From Liolophura sinensis (Eukaryota; Mollusca; Polyplacophora; Chitonida; Chitonidae), in assembly GCF_032854445.1 (NCBI RefSeq), contig NW_027017960.1:310001-374000 (forward strand): a stretch of DNA of 64,000 nt. The letters are read 5' to 3'. The notes under the pieces were generated by a model. The model was not told the DNA's origin and made no database searches. It saw only the letters and a program-made list of their open reading frames with translations. A program made the position numbers and the translations under genes. Shown one piece after another: positions 48,261 to 60,300 of the stretch (the stretch's first letter is position 1; every line of letters begins with the position of its first letter).

Positions 48261-49956
48261 GCAATAAATAATTTTTGTTTTGGTTATACCCCAGTCCCCC
48301 CTCCCCCAAACGCATCACTTACGTCTTTAATAGTACGTAAACTTTTAACTTTGTTAAATGGCTGACGACAATATTTATTTATTTATTCATTCGACTGGTG
48401 TTTTACGCCATACTTACTTATTATTATTTCACTTATACAACGGCGGCTGCGATGAGCAAACCGGTCAAAGAGTGGGCAAAACGTACGATCATCAGCAGGT
48501 TGTTTGCAAACGACGGAAATGGAAAAACTCCCTCTGGTGAGCTGGACGATCGCATTGGTAAGAGTGAAAACGCCGTACTGGTATCAACTAATCGATTGCG
48601 TACGTTTTCAAACATGGCCAGCGCCATATAACCGGAGCGGTCACACCAGCTCAACATTTGAGATCATTTTGTTTATTTATTTTTTTTTCATATTTTTACA
48701 GAGAATAAAAAGAAAGAAAAAAATAAAGAAAGAAAAACGAGGTGGACCACATTCAACAACCTGAACCACATGGACGGAGCAGATTTTTTCTCGCTGCTAA
48801 GCATCATTTGGCAGCTCTAATTTAGCACACTCCTACATCTACATGTATGTCTGTATCTGAAATGGAAATAGGACAGTTACAGTCTGATTATCAACTAAAA
48901 AGAATCTGTTACGTCACGTGTTTCATCCCGTCCAATATGGCCGAAAGAGACATCAGCAGAACCTTACTTTTGCCTGCATGTTAAACACCGTCCAAAAACC
49001 GTCCAAAAACATATTTAGCATCTGTATTAAATGTTTTTTCAGATGTTGTGAACTTTACCAAAATGTGATCACCTCCCTTTCAACAAAATTCTTCATTTTG
49101 TCCATGCTTTTCATTGTAAGAAAAAAGCCTCTATAGACCACTTAAATCTACGCATTAATATATTTTCATTTATTTGCTTAGATTTTTGTGAAGAGAGTTA
49201 AGGGAGTTTGAATTCTTTGGTGGCCTTTATGGATCATACTGTCAGAGTGTAGGAACTCTGATGTCATAACTTTTTTAGCCCATGAATAGAAGATTGCTGA
49301 AATAATGTTCTCAAAGATTCCTTCCTTCTGGACAACATCAGGAAAAAAAGTGACGTGACGTCAGAGTTCCTAGATACCGTCAGTATTGCTCATAAAGCCT
49401 ATCAGAGAATTCATATATTTGAATGCCTGTCAACATTCTTCATAAAATCTAAAAACAATAAGTGAATGTCACAGTGTTTTTGTGCATGCTTTTCAGTTGC
49501 CTGTATGATGAAACATACTTTATATTTTAGCCTTGTTTTCACTCTTATAAATAAAATAAATATTTCTATTGTTAATTGCTTATAATTAAACTTTTTCTCT
49601 TTTTGTGACAGTGCTCTACGTACTCCTGCGATGGAAGCATAATCCATGACGCCAATAACGTCGCCACGTTTGTTCGCGCGCACGGAAGACTCGGCCAGTC
49701 ATATTCTTGCTTCTACAACCAAGAAAACTAGAGCGAGGCTCTCCTGAGGAAAGTCTCCACCACTGCCCTGGCGCTAGGACTTCTGTTCCCTCTGCTATGC
49801 TTCATCGGTGCTCTGCTTCTCTTTATATTCCTGTACCATCGCATTCTTATGAGACGCGGAGAGAAAGTCTTGTGTCTCGGCCGGACTTACGAGATTGAGC
49901 CTTACGAGTTATCTCCCCCTGTCCCAGTGATAACGCTATCCGAGTCGACATTCTAG
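47901..49956 (+). CDS. BK-channel beta-subunit-like membrane protein with in-frame TAG
   Basis: Two exons (47901-48260 and 49612-49956) give a two-TM protein with the layout of calcium-activated potassium channel beta subunits (KCNMB family). There is a short cytoplasmic N-terminus and TM1 (about residues 11-33). A Cys-rich extracellular loop follows, with NCTVQK, CHCDRWHGC, a YPCVEI match to the family's Y-P-C motif, CSTYSC and CFYNQ. TM2 starts near STTALALGLLF, with a cytoplasmic tail after it. The start ATG has A at -3 and G at +4. Two oddities: the first intron needs a GC donor (AAG|GCAATA at 48261) with an ordinary GACAG acceptor, and codon 160 is TAG (49729-49731), after which 74 more codons including TM2 remain in frame. 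It may be a young pseudogene, a polymorphic null, a sequence error, or a readthrough case. Subunits of this type tune BK channel gating; the function here is inference. Confidence 0.6.
48369..48510 (-). mobile_element. tRNA-derived SINE fragment, minus
   Basis: TATTTATTTATTTATTCATT, TGGTGTTTTACGCCATACTT, then a diverged body. It lies in the BK beta-like intron. Confidence 0.75.
49612..49956 (+). CDS. BK beta-like exon 2 with internal TAG
   Basis: The acceptor TTTGTGACAG precedes 115 codons starting CSTYSCDG. A TAG at 49729-49731 interrupts between YNQEN and SEALLRK. The remaining codons give TM2, a basic turn (LMRRGEK) and a tail ending LSESTF before the final TAG (49954-49956). Its 3' end is copied in inverted form at 35.9 kb. 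Confidence 0.6.
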
Positions 49957-50503
49957 CGATGTAGAGAACAGCTTCCGTACCGTATTACCTGATTTGGAAG
50001 CTTTAAAGTATTGGATGGTACCAGGTGGTATCGTGACACTGAGGAGTCAACTTTTGCCAATACATCAGAAGCGGTGAACCGAAGAATCAGCTTTTGACAA
50101 TGAATACACGAGAAGCGGTGAACTGAAGAGTCAGTTTTTGGCAAAGAGCATTATCTGTATTACCCTATTTGAGAGTTGTTAGTTTATGGGTTGAGCCGCG
50201 TGGTATAGTAACGTTGAAGACTCGGCTATTGACAATGAATGGGCTACTCGAGAAGCCGCAGAACGACATCTGTACTCACTTGATTTGACTGAAAGTCGTT
50301 AGAAGTTTATGCATGTAGGTGTTTTTCCAACACTTTTGTTGTCTTTAGTCAAACTGGAATATGTCAGGGTGAATACTTTTTATCCCGAGTATTGAGGGAG
50401 CGAAATCAATCCCGATTACTTGAGCGTTAAAAAAGACATCATCGAGTAACATAAGCAATTCGTGTGTGGATTACTGTTGAATGCTTTGTCTGAAGGAGAC
50501 TGC

Positions 50504-50642
50504 GTGTGGAATGTGTTGTGGCGTCTAATACGCGTGGAATGTGTTGTGGCGTCTAATACGTGTGGAATGTGTTGTGGCGTCTAATATGTGTGGAATGTGT
50601 TGTGGCATCTAATACGTGTGGAATGTGTTGTGACGCCTAATA
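50504..50642 (+). repeat. 28-bp tandem repeat, five units
   Basis: GTGTGGAATGTGTTGTGGCG followed by TCTAATAC, five near-identical units. Absent from the equivalent left-arm position, so it arose or expanded after the duplication. Confidence 0.9.
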
Positions 50643-50784
50643 CATTTTAATTAACATCACTGCATTTGTTTTTACCTGTCACTGGTTAAGCACTGATGCA
50701 AATATGTGTGAGTAATTTGCTACTGATTAAGCATTTACATAAACAGATAGAATAAAATCCTGAGGTAAATTGACGAGAGGCCTT

Positions 50785-50935
50785 GCGTTAGAAGGTCTTC
50801 CAGCAACATGCGGATGGTCGTGGCTTTCCCACGGGCTGTGCCCGGTTTCCTCTCACCATAATGCTGACCGCCGACGTATAAGTGAAATATTCTTGAGTAC
50901 GGCGTAAAACACCAATCAAATAAATTAATAAATTG
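50785..50935 (+). mobile_element. SINE body, plus, right arm only
   Basis: AGAAGGTCTTCCAGCAACAT to CAATCAAATAAATTAATA. The orientation and position do not mirror the left-arm SINE at 34.5 kb, so it is an independent insertion. Confidence 0.8.
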
Positions 50936-51844
50936 ACAAGACGCAGTATTTCTTGTAATTTGGTCTGATTTATGCATTTAAATGAACAATTAGAATAAAA
51001 CCCTAACTGGAGTAACTGGACAAGAGGCAGTATTTCTCCGATTACGTGTAACCATTTGCCAGTTATGACACTCGCTGTTCTGGTTTACTCTTTATGCTGC
51101 ACGACTGGGCATCACCGAGGACTGATCCGTGTGCCATATTATGTAAATACATGTGGAGTATGATAACGAATTTGTCTCACAACCTCGAGTGACAGAGAGT
51201 ACAGTAACGGTTGTAGTGAAGGACAGAACCCAACTACCATTTGAAAACCGTACAACCCACATTGTTGGTCAATTAACAGATAGATTAACTAACTGACTGA
51301 TAGGTGCTGGACGCCATACTGAAGATTTATTGAGTCATTGCGTTTTGGCCAAGGATACAGGAGATTCCGGTATAAACCATCTGGCTTTGTCAAGACACTG
51401 ATGAAATTTCCCATGTGAGACACAGGTATTTGTGCATGTTCAGAATGTGTCTCGTACTGATTAAAGTCAGGTATATTTTCAAGCAACTTCACGCAAAACT
51501 ACCTGAGCTACCTCACGAGTGCAGTCGACAATTTATTATCACCAAGGACTCGATAACTGAAAGGGGATAAAGGAAATGCCAATATATCCCTGTTTGGGGT
51601 ATAGAATGAACTCTCACTTAGTCTGTGCGAGAGATTGACTTGATTTAACCGATTTTTTTTCTAACATCATACTTGAGATGGTACTCATTTCTATCGGCAA
51701 GAAATCCAGAATGCCTAGGGTAAACCAACGACCTTCGTTGAGTCACTGTCGAACTTTCTCACGTGTGACCTATGCATAAAGGTGGTATGCAATTCGTCTG
51801 AGGCAAACTTCATGCAAGAGTACACTACAAAAATAATCTGTTAG

Positions 51845-51950
51845 TTTTAGCAGAAAGTCTGTTATCTAAATGATATTAGAACTTAATCTGTTATTATAAC
51901 ACAATGTCTAATGTAATCTGTATGTTAAATTAACGGAATCCATTATTTTT
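51845..51950 (+). mobile_element. MITE fragment, right arm
   Basis: TTTTAGCAGAAAGTCTGTTA and TCTGTTATTATAACACAATG. At or near the mirror of the 31.9-kb element, with a different internal deletion. Confidence 0.65.
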
Positions 51951-51969
51951 TGCGAGAGTACGCCTAAGA

Positions 51970-52230
51970 GCTCCGTCGATCGCCAAATGCCACCAAGTCC
52001 AGAACAAGAACGAAACCATAAGCGGGTTGCAAAAAAATTCGTTGGGCGAGACTGGGGTTGAACCCACGTCTCTGTTGTCGTAATTCTTGAAAAAAAAGCA
52101 AGCGGCTTAACTAATGAGTTAATATCTACAACCGTCAGAGCGGTTAGAAGATCAGCATCTTAACCGACAGTGGCAGTTCACATGAAAGTGTTCCATATTA
52201 GACGCTAAGTATTAAGAGGTATTAAGAGGT
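51970..52230 (-). repeat. tRNA-like dispersed repeat (mirror of 31.7 kb)
   Basis: Inverted counterpart with the B-box-like GGTTGAACCC. No intact tRNA fold was recognised. Confidence 0.45.
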
Positions 52231-52249
52231 CTTTTGAAACTCTCAAAGA

Positions 52250-52315
52250 AATAATCTGTTAAATTCAACAGAAAGTCTGTTGTCTGAGTGATGCCAGAAT
52301 TTATTACAAAATAAG
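52250..52315 (+). mobile_element. MITE end fragment, right arm
   Basis: TTCAACAGAAAGTCTGTTGT and CTGAGTGATGCCAGAATTTA. Confidence 0.6.
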
Positions 52316-52319
52316 TAAA

Positions 52320-54150
52320 TCTTTTAAACATTTGGTTTACATATATTTTTCCTCTATGTACACAGTTGCTTTTTTACTTATATACGCATGCATATTTATA
52401 AAAAAGAAATGCAAAGTGAACGTAGTAATAATAATGAAGTCAAGGCATCACCACGTCACACGAAGCTTGACAATGATCCCGCCATCAAAAGCTTGCAGTT
52501 AGGTGGTCATACCTCGACTTATTACCATTATTACTATTGAACTCACGTACAACTGTGAGTCTTAAGCAGTATATAGAGTATAGATGTAGCTGAATAAAGA
52601 GGAATACATTCAAAATGAATAGAATAAAAGCAAATGTATAGATTTACAGCACGCCGAATACAAATGTTAGATGACCTGAACATAAACTGAAATGTATAAT
52701 CTATCTACGTTCTAACTGCACAGGAGTGGTTCTTATTGATATGCTACACGATCTCGAAATACGAAATATATATCATGGTGCATGTAGCTGATAACGATAT
52801 GAAAAAAAGAGAAGAAAAACAAAGATATACGGTTACCGACTTCGACGCGTGGCATACATGCGTCGAAAAATGCACCTCAAGCCAAAAAACCTCTGTCCCA
52901 ACAATAACAGTAGCTTAAACGCCAGTAGATCCATGTCACAGCAGGCGTAAAATCGCTGGTTCTGTCAGTTAACACAATATGCTACCAGAAGTACCAGTAG
53001 GAACTTATTTACGATGTTAGCTGCATGGCACAGGAGCCCGGCAGATGACATCAGACATTCTGATTAACCGATTGCTGATCGGCCTGTGAAACATTTGTAT
53101 TGGTAAAACTGTGAAGAACATACTATTTTATTTTTAAGGATCAACCTCTAAAACACAGGGGCTCTGTAAGGTGTTAGCTTTACTAAAACGCACTGGGCAG
53201 TGAACTTCAAAGAATGCACTATCGAATGACACCCAACATAAAGCAAACAAATACAAAAAGGTCAGGTTAAAATTATCCCACACGAAATAAGTCCAAAAAA
53301 GCTGAACGTAATGACGCAGTGAAATTTAAGCAAGACATAGTTCTTTGCTGCTTGCTGAAAACAGAAAATGCTTCAAACAACAGAAAACGATAGGTACACT
53401 AGTAAACACCGTCAGTACAAACATTGCATGTGTATACACAAGAATAATGTGTATAAATCAAAAACAACAAACGGATATGAAAAACGATATAAAAACTAGC
53501 TAATTGCAGGTTTTTAATTAGGAAGCTATGTGAACAGTCAATTTCAGAAACCTTTGTTAAACACCATATCAACACCATCTAATTCCAGGTCTTAACTGGG
53601 AAGATAGGCGAGCAGTCATTGTCAGAAACGTGTATTATAATCGATATAAAATACCATCAAATTGCAAGTATTAATTGGGAAGTTGTGGGAGCAGTCATTG
53701 TCAGAAGCGCGTGTTATAAGCGACAGAAAAAAAACGATCTAATTCCAGGTATTAATCCACAAACGCTTATTATAAACGACCAAAAAACGACCTAATTCCA
53801 GCCGTACATGTGATTTACAGACATGAGGACCATGTTAGTAGAAAATAAGTCGTCTTCAATGATTGTTCGTGTGCAAATGCGCCCACTCGTATGTTGTCTT
53901 CCGCATAACTGTCACCAAGGCAGTGAAACCGGAACAGTCTTCAAATTCCCCGTCGAAGATCGGTTTTGAGCCCTCACCTTGTGGGCCTCAGTTTTTTTGA
54001 AGGTAAGCACCTTTAACCACTAAACCAGAGTCAGCAGTCATGTGACAAATGTTTGTTGGGCCTTGTGTACAAAGTCTAAGCAGTCGACCACGCTCGTGTA
54101 CTCTAACGTTAGTACAGGGCAATTTACCACGACGGTGTGTATATCTATCC
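52320..54150. other. Right-arm-only insertion, no recognised gene
   Basis: About 1.8 kb absent from the equivalent left-arm position (about 31.3-31.44 kb). Holds the 79-81 bp tandem repeat and a tRNA-like TTAACCACTAAACCAGAGTC block near 54.02 kb. Confidence 0.45.
53500..53800 (+). repeat. 79-81 bp tandem repeat, about four units
   Basis: CTAATTCCAGGTATTAATTG-like starts at 53500, 53579, 53658, 53739 and a shortened unit at 53792. Right arm only, downstream of gene A'. Confidence 0.75.
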
Positions 54151-54172
54151 AATCGCCGACAAATATACAGCG

Positions 54173-54398
54173 TCATCCATAAATGTATTCGGATTCGAAT
54201 TCCTGGTTCATGTACGGAACCGGCAGCGGCGGCCTGGTGAGATCTGCCATCTTAAATCCGTGACAAGGTACGAGTAAATTTTCCTCTTGAAACTCGTTCA
54301 TTCCTCCGGAAGTCTCCAGTTTAATTATACTTCCAAAAAGTTCATTGGTAGTGGTTATTTGTCGGGAAGGCATTTCGATGTTAACTGTAGGGGCGGGC
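54173..54398 (-). CDS. Gene A' cytoplasmic tail exon, longer form
   Basis: The acceptor TTCGACAG precedes 226 nt ending at TGA (54173-54175). It codes 74 tail residues, 23 more than gene A, with an extra Ser/Thr/Glu-rich stretch (around QITTTNELFGS and ETSGGMNEF) before the shared LVPCHGF ... RPPLPVPYMNQEFESEY end. The tail terminates IYG instead of SYI. YMNQ and the upstream proline-rich run are preserved. Confidence 0.72.
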
Positions 54399-57300
54399 CT
54401 GTCGAAAAAAGAAGGAATTGACGAAGCGAAACATAGAAACAGATTATCATGCATTCTGATCACAGAATGCGGACGTGGACCGGTTCGCATTATACCAGAT
54501 ATGTCTCATCAACTCAATGTGCCCAACAGCACAAGCTTTGCCTGTAGAATATACCTTCGAATAGCAATGCTGCTCTTTTAACTTAGCGATTGATGGACAG
54601 CTACGGCCATGTTGAATTTAACATCACCCGTTTTGCAGGATAATATGAATCTATTTAACTCTGTCAACCAGTTCGATTAACCAATTAGAATGGAGCTTTG
54701 ATCCAAAAACTTACTTTTTGGATGATGATGATGATGGTGATGATGATAATGACAATGGTGATGATGATAACTGTGTTCAGATCAAACTGCTCATACTTAC
54801 GGCTGATTGTGTCTAATACAGCAGACAGCCCCAACGACGATCAGAAGCAACGCAAGAAATCCCAAAACCGAACCGATTACAGCAAACATCATTACGTAAG
54901 CTGTAAACCAGAAAAAATTTTAACCGTGAGGTGAGATACTGAAATCCCTACCAGTGGGATCTGATAACTGAAGAACAAATTAATTTTTTAGCTCCCGTTT
55001 CTTTGGTTGTCTCTTTAGATTTACTTGAGAACTCGAGGCTTCCCATGATCGACACAATGCTGGTATACGAAAGGGCGCCATCGGCTATCAGGGGTCAATC
55101 AGGGGTCAATTAAAAACAAAGAATGTTACTCTACTGGTTATCTACATTTAAGTGACATGGAGTTACCTTTGGTCTCTGCAGTGGTAGAGGGGTCGACTAC
55201 AGTCCTGAAGGTAATTGGTTTAAACCCAGAGGGGTCGACATGGGGGTACTGAATATTTGGTATATGCAGCCCACGAAGACGGATTCCACAGATGCGTTTC
55301 AAAAAAACCGCCTTTAAGGAAGCAGTGTGCAACATATATAAAGTATCTGTGAACTTGTGTCCATTATAAACACTTGTTGCTTTTGGTTGTATGCGATGTG
55401 TGCCTGTATGTAGATGTGGTGATATTGCTCGCACTCCTTAGAGCGCATGTGCCTTTCTCTACCCTCGCTTTACATCACTGGCACTACTAGACACGATAGA
55501 TCATGGCGTCTGTGCGACGCATGTACACTTGCTTGGGCATAACCTCACCACTGTTCACAAGCAGAACGATTTAATCAGCATTCAGCAATAAAATTGTTTC
55601 AGGTGTTGGTTGGAGTCATAAGAGATATATTAAAATGAATGCAGTCACTCTCGTTGTGTCAAGCGAACTATAAATGACTCAAAAAGCTCCTTCAGCACTT
55701 ATGTCAGATGATCGTTGGGTTTCCATTGGGCCCTACCCTCTTTTCGCCCATCGTAATGCTGGCCGCCGTCGTGTAAGCGAAATAATTTTGAGTACGGCGT
55801 AAAATACCAATCAAATATATAAACATTTCACACCCAGGCGACATGAAGTCGAAAAAGCAACATTTCGTTTCATGACGTTCATAGCGAGATGACGTTATCA
55901 TTTCCACCAGTCTCTCGAAAAATATTTACGATATTCTACCCTCACTGTGAAATATGCATATATGTTCTGACCGCAACATAACCGCGGTGACCAATGAGGT
56001 TGTAAACTGAAACTGGCTGTGACTTTAAGTCAGAAGGTTTACAATTTACCTGACCAAGAGCGGAGGTTTCATCAAACATTCCGCTGATATATAAACCTCA
56101 CATGGTATCAGGCGCCTCCGTTTTCTCTGCTGATATACAAACTTGACGTCGTGCCAATGACAAACTTTCCAATACGGTATAGTGTCCCTCTCCTCTCAAA
56201 AGCGAGCTAGGCAATGCTCTGTTCTCCCGTATTTTTGGTATACTATGTTACAATCTACGAAAAGTCAGGATAATTTTGATTGTAGCAAGTGGAATATTCC
56301 GAATAATATTAACCCTTAGCATGTTTGGAATGTCCGACAAAATCTACCTATTGAAAATAATATATATCAACTTCAGCATAAATTATTACATTTAATTATA
56401 CCGTGCAATAAGTATTTACACAATGTACTGAAAACGAAAGGAACTAAACACCACGCTGTGACAGCACAACTAGCTCATTTAATTAATTAAACTTTGCTTT
56501 CACATGAAACTCACTTTAAACCATCAGGTACTATAATGAAAGCAGATGTGTTTTTCACCCTATGATTTTGAAACTATATGGGTGGGTTGGGTGGGGCTGG
56601 TTTACCACTTTAATTAATAGCTTTGGACTTTACTTTTCTAAGTGGTCGACAAAGATATGTCCATGTGCTTTCTGCATGTTGGATGCTGTAATAGTTACAA
56701 TATAGTAATACTATCAGCCCTTTACGCCAAGATGTACGGAGCATTGTAAAAGCGAGGTCAGAAATGCAAAAACAAAATGTCCAGTGGGTAGTCCAGGCTA
56801 AAAAAAAGTGTTTTTTGTGAGGTGGGGGAGGGGGGGAGAGGTCGTATTTTATGAGATGCGTTTCTTCTTTAGCAAAATAATGGCTAGTTTCAACCAGGCG
56901 ACACAATTAGCCAGGGTAGACTGCAATACACGTGGAATGCTTGTCCAGTGTACGGAACTGCTAGAACTTTATATTTTATCATTTTTTCTGTTCATTTTAC
57001 TGAAATAGATTCCACATTCAATTTCTCTAACGTTTTTATCTTGTGCCAATGTTGCAAATTAAAATTTAGCTTGCATCAAACAAGTGTTCAAATAGATGTG
57101 TTTAAGCCTACAATATAATCTGTCAGGGACTATGCATTATCGCAATTCGCCAATATACAAGGAACGGGCAATATACTTTTACCGCAGGCACTTTCGTCGG
57201 GTGTACACGTCTTCTCATCATCTACACCTCCGGCGTCCCTACATGGATCCGGTAACCGTCGTCTGGTTCTTGTTTCACAGTTACATTCTCCCCAAACTTT

Positions 57301-60300
57301 CCATGGATCAGTAGGTTCTAAATAATAAATGAGAAATATGTAATGCTTTCCCTATGTGATTTAACATTTAAGTCGAATGAACGAATGAATGCTTCTGGTT
57401 TTAATTTTTCAGGACGACAATGTGTTTTTACACATACTATGTCTTCTTTGGCAGGGCAAGTCCGCCACTGAAGAATCATGTCGAAGACACCTCTCAGTGC
57501 TGAGCACCAAGCGAGGCAGCAACAAGTACCATTTTTAAAGTCTTTGGAATCTCTAACAGGAATACAATCTTTTGGAATTTCTAACAGAAGCCTAGTCTCT
57601 CTAAACCAGACCGTCCTATCCTACCGGTTGAGTAGACTTACGGCTACGGTTTTCTGCATGAAGAGAGTAGCAGAAGCCGTAAAAAAACACACTCTCTGTC
57701 TTCCATGCAGTCAAGTAAGCGCAGTCGATGGAGCTGTTGCAAAACTCAACAAGTACTTCAACCCGGTGGAAAATGTGGCCTACGAAATGTATGTATTCCG
57801 AAATGCCCAGTAGTCGGTATAAAAGTCGGTGATACTTTTTTTGTCTTCCAAAAAGCATACGGATAAGCTTCAAACGCCATCCAACCGAGTTTCGTACAAT
57901 TTTACTCGTGTGAACAGATCTTTGGTCACTGCCAAGAGAGACTCACACTCGCTGACGCGTAATTTATCCTTCAAAGTTCACAAGGGTGCTATCCGTCCAG
58001 CTTTCAGGAAAAGTCAATTTATAGAGGACGACAATATCCCTGTTTCAACTCCACTAAAGTTATCCTCCTCGACAGAGAAACGTGCCGACGAGATAACGAG
58101 ATTACACTCCGTAACTGATTTGCTGACAGTAACTGTTCTACCGATGAGTGACACTTTCTTGTGTTGAACTGTTTTAGATCAAGCTGATCTAATTAAACTC
58201 AACTTTAATTTCTGCAGGAACAGACCGCATATTGCATAAGTTTTAATTGTTTATCATATGTGAATGACACTGGTTTATGTTCAATTACAATGCAACATTT
58301 CCTCGAGGTACGCACTCTTGTACCTAACTGATGCCAGAAAGGACTCATTGCAAACTTTTGAAACAGTTTTATTTTGTTCTCACTGGAACAGTTTGTGTAG
58401 TACCTATACATACTTACTGCATGCTACTGAATATGTTATGCTTTCCTTTTCTATGTATGGTTCTAATTCAAATGATGGGAGGGATAATAACGTAATTTGC
58501 AGTGTATTTCGGGTATCGGTATCAAAGTCAAATTTTAGTAGTTACCACACATAACGTGTGTCCAGTGTGAATTCTGTCCAGGCCCAGAACATTATAGTCT
58601 ATTCCAAGGAGTGAGTGAGTGATTGTTTGGCGTTTATCGTTGTACTTACACATTTTTCAGTCATATGATGATGAAGGAGTAGTTTCAGTACATGTAATGT
58701 GACTCCTTGTTGCCATTAGAACTTCCTCTTTCAAGGGCAAAGTTTAAAATTTTGTGATATTTTCTTACAATTTACAAAATTACTCCCATTATATTGTCTA
58801 ATAAATGCAGTTGTTTAGAAAATTATACCAGAATCCATTAGATTATTTTTTTTAGTTTTGTTATTTACATTTCCTGTAGAGAGGGGATGGATCAAAAACG
58901 CTGAACTCATAGACCCATAAGTGAATGATCTTGCCAGAAGGTGGCCTAAATTATTGTTGAAGGAAGCATGTGCAAATACTGTTCACCAGCACAAGCTCAA
59001 GGTGTTGCTACCTTTGTTACTTATACTGGTATTGTTACAGCTATGTGATAGAACTAGTTTGTTTATAATAGAAATAGTAGTTCACTATTAGGATAAATAT
59101 TGATGTTTGCCAACGATACATTTTAAGTCCTTTATCGGAGTGACCTGCGTACTCGGAATCACTAAACGATCGTAGACTTAAATATAAACCTTAAATCGCT
59201 TTAAAACTGCTATTTCTCATGTAATAAGGTCAGAGTATTGCTTGACACTGTAAATTCTGAGTAAGTTATTATACAGCAAATTTTTACTAAAACAACGGAA
59301 AGGAACACACGAACTTTAATTACTGAAATTTTAACCAAAGTCTGAGTTGCGTCGTGATCCCGAGGCATGGCGTGACAGCACTGGACAAAGCATTTCTCCA
59401 TAGCTCTTGTGTCGTCTGTTGTGACTTTAAAGGCAAAGAGAACCCCAAAATAAAGTATACTCCAGGTGATAAACCAGTCAACACTGTCCAGAAAGATGCA
59501 TGTAGCGCTAATTAGTTATTACTGTTTCAGAATGTTTTTAACAGAAAAAAATACATTTAATATACCGTGACCACTGTGACCACTGACGTCTCATGAAGTT
59601 TACCGCTTAAGACTTTTGTATTCAATATGTATATACATATAGATACAGACTGCATTCGCTCAATAGCTAATAAAAAGGAACAATTTCAAACATATGGATG
59701 TGACGTCAATGAAAACAGACAGTCGTAAAATCCTTTTAAAAACATTTTGCCCGGTTGGGAATACTCTGTTGTCCACGACAGTGTATATTGGTCTTTCTCA
59801 TGATATACACTTCGTTGTAGTTTTTTCTTAGTCTTTAAGAATAATAGGTCCCTCAGCAGGTTGAAGATAGTCGTGGGTTCCTCCCGGGCTCCGCGCGGTT
59901 TCCTTTCATGAAAATACTGGCCGCCGTTGTATAAGTGAAATATTCTTGAGTATGGCCTAAAACAACAGTCAAATAAATGAATAAATTTAAGAACAACATC
60001 TTTTGGTTTAGGCACTCTGTTTCTACAACAGTGCCTTATAATATATCACTCAGACTCACACTGCACTCACAGTGCAGTTTATCAAGATCATTCGACATAC
60101 GATCAGGTTGAAGACCATGTGACTTACCGTTACGTTTATATGTCACCGATTTTTTGTCAATTTTGTTCTCATCAGGGCAGCTAATCCTGCCGAATGTTCC
60201 AACGTCATGTGTTGTCGAATGACGTACCGTTAACTGAAGAAAAGGAAAAGATGAATTATTTATAATGTAAGTGTTTTACGCCGTACTCAAAAACATTTCA

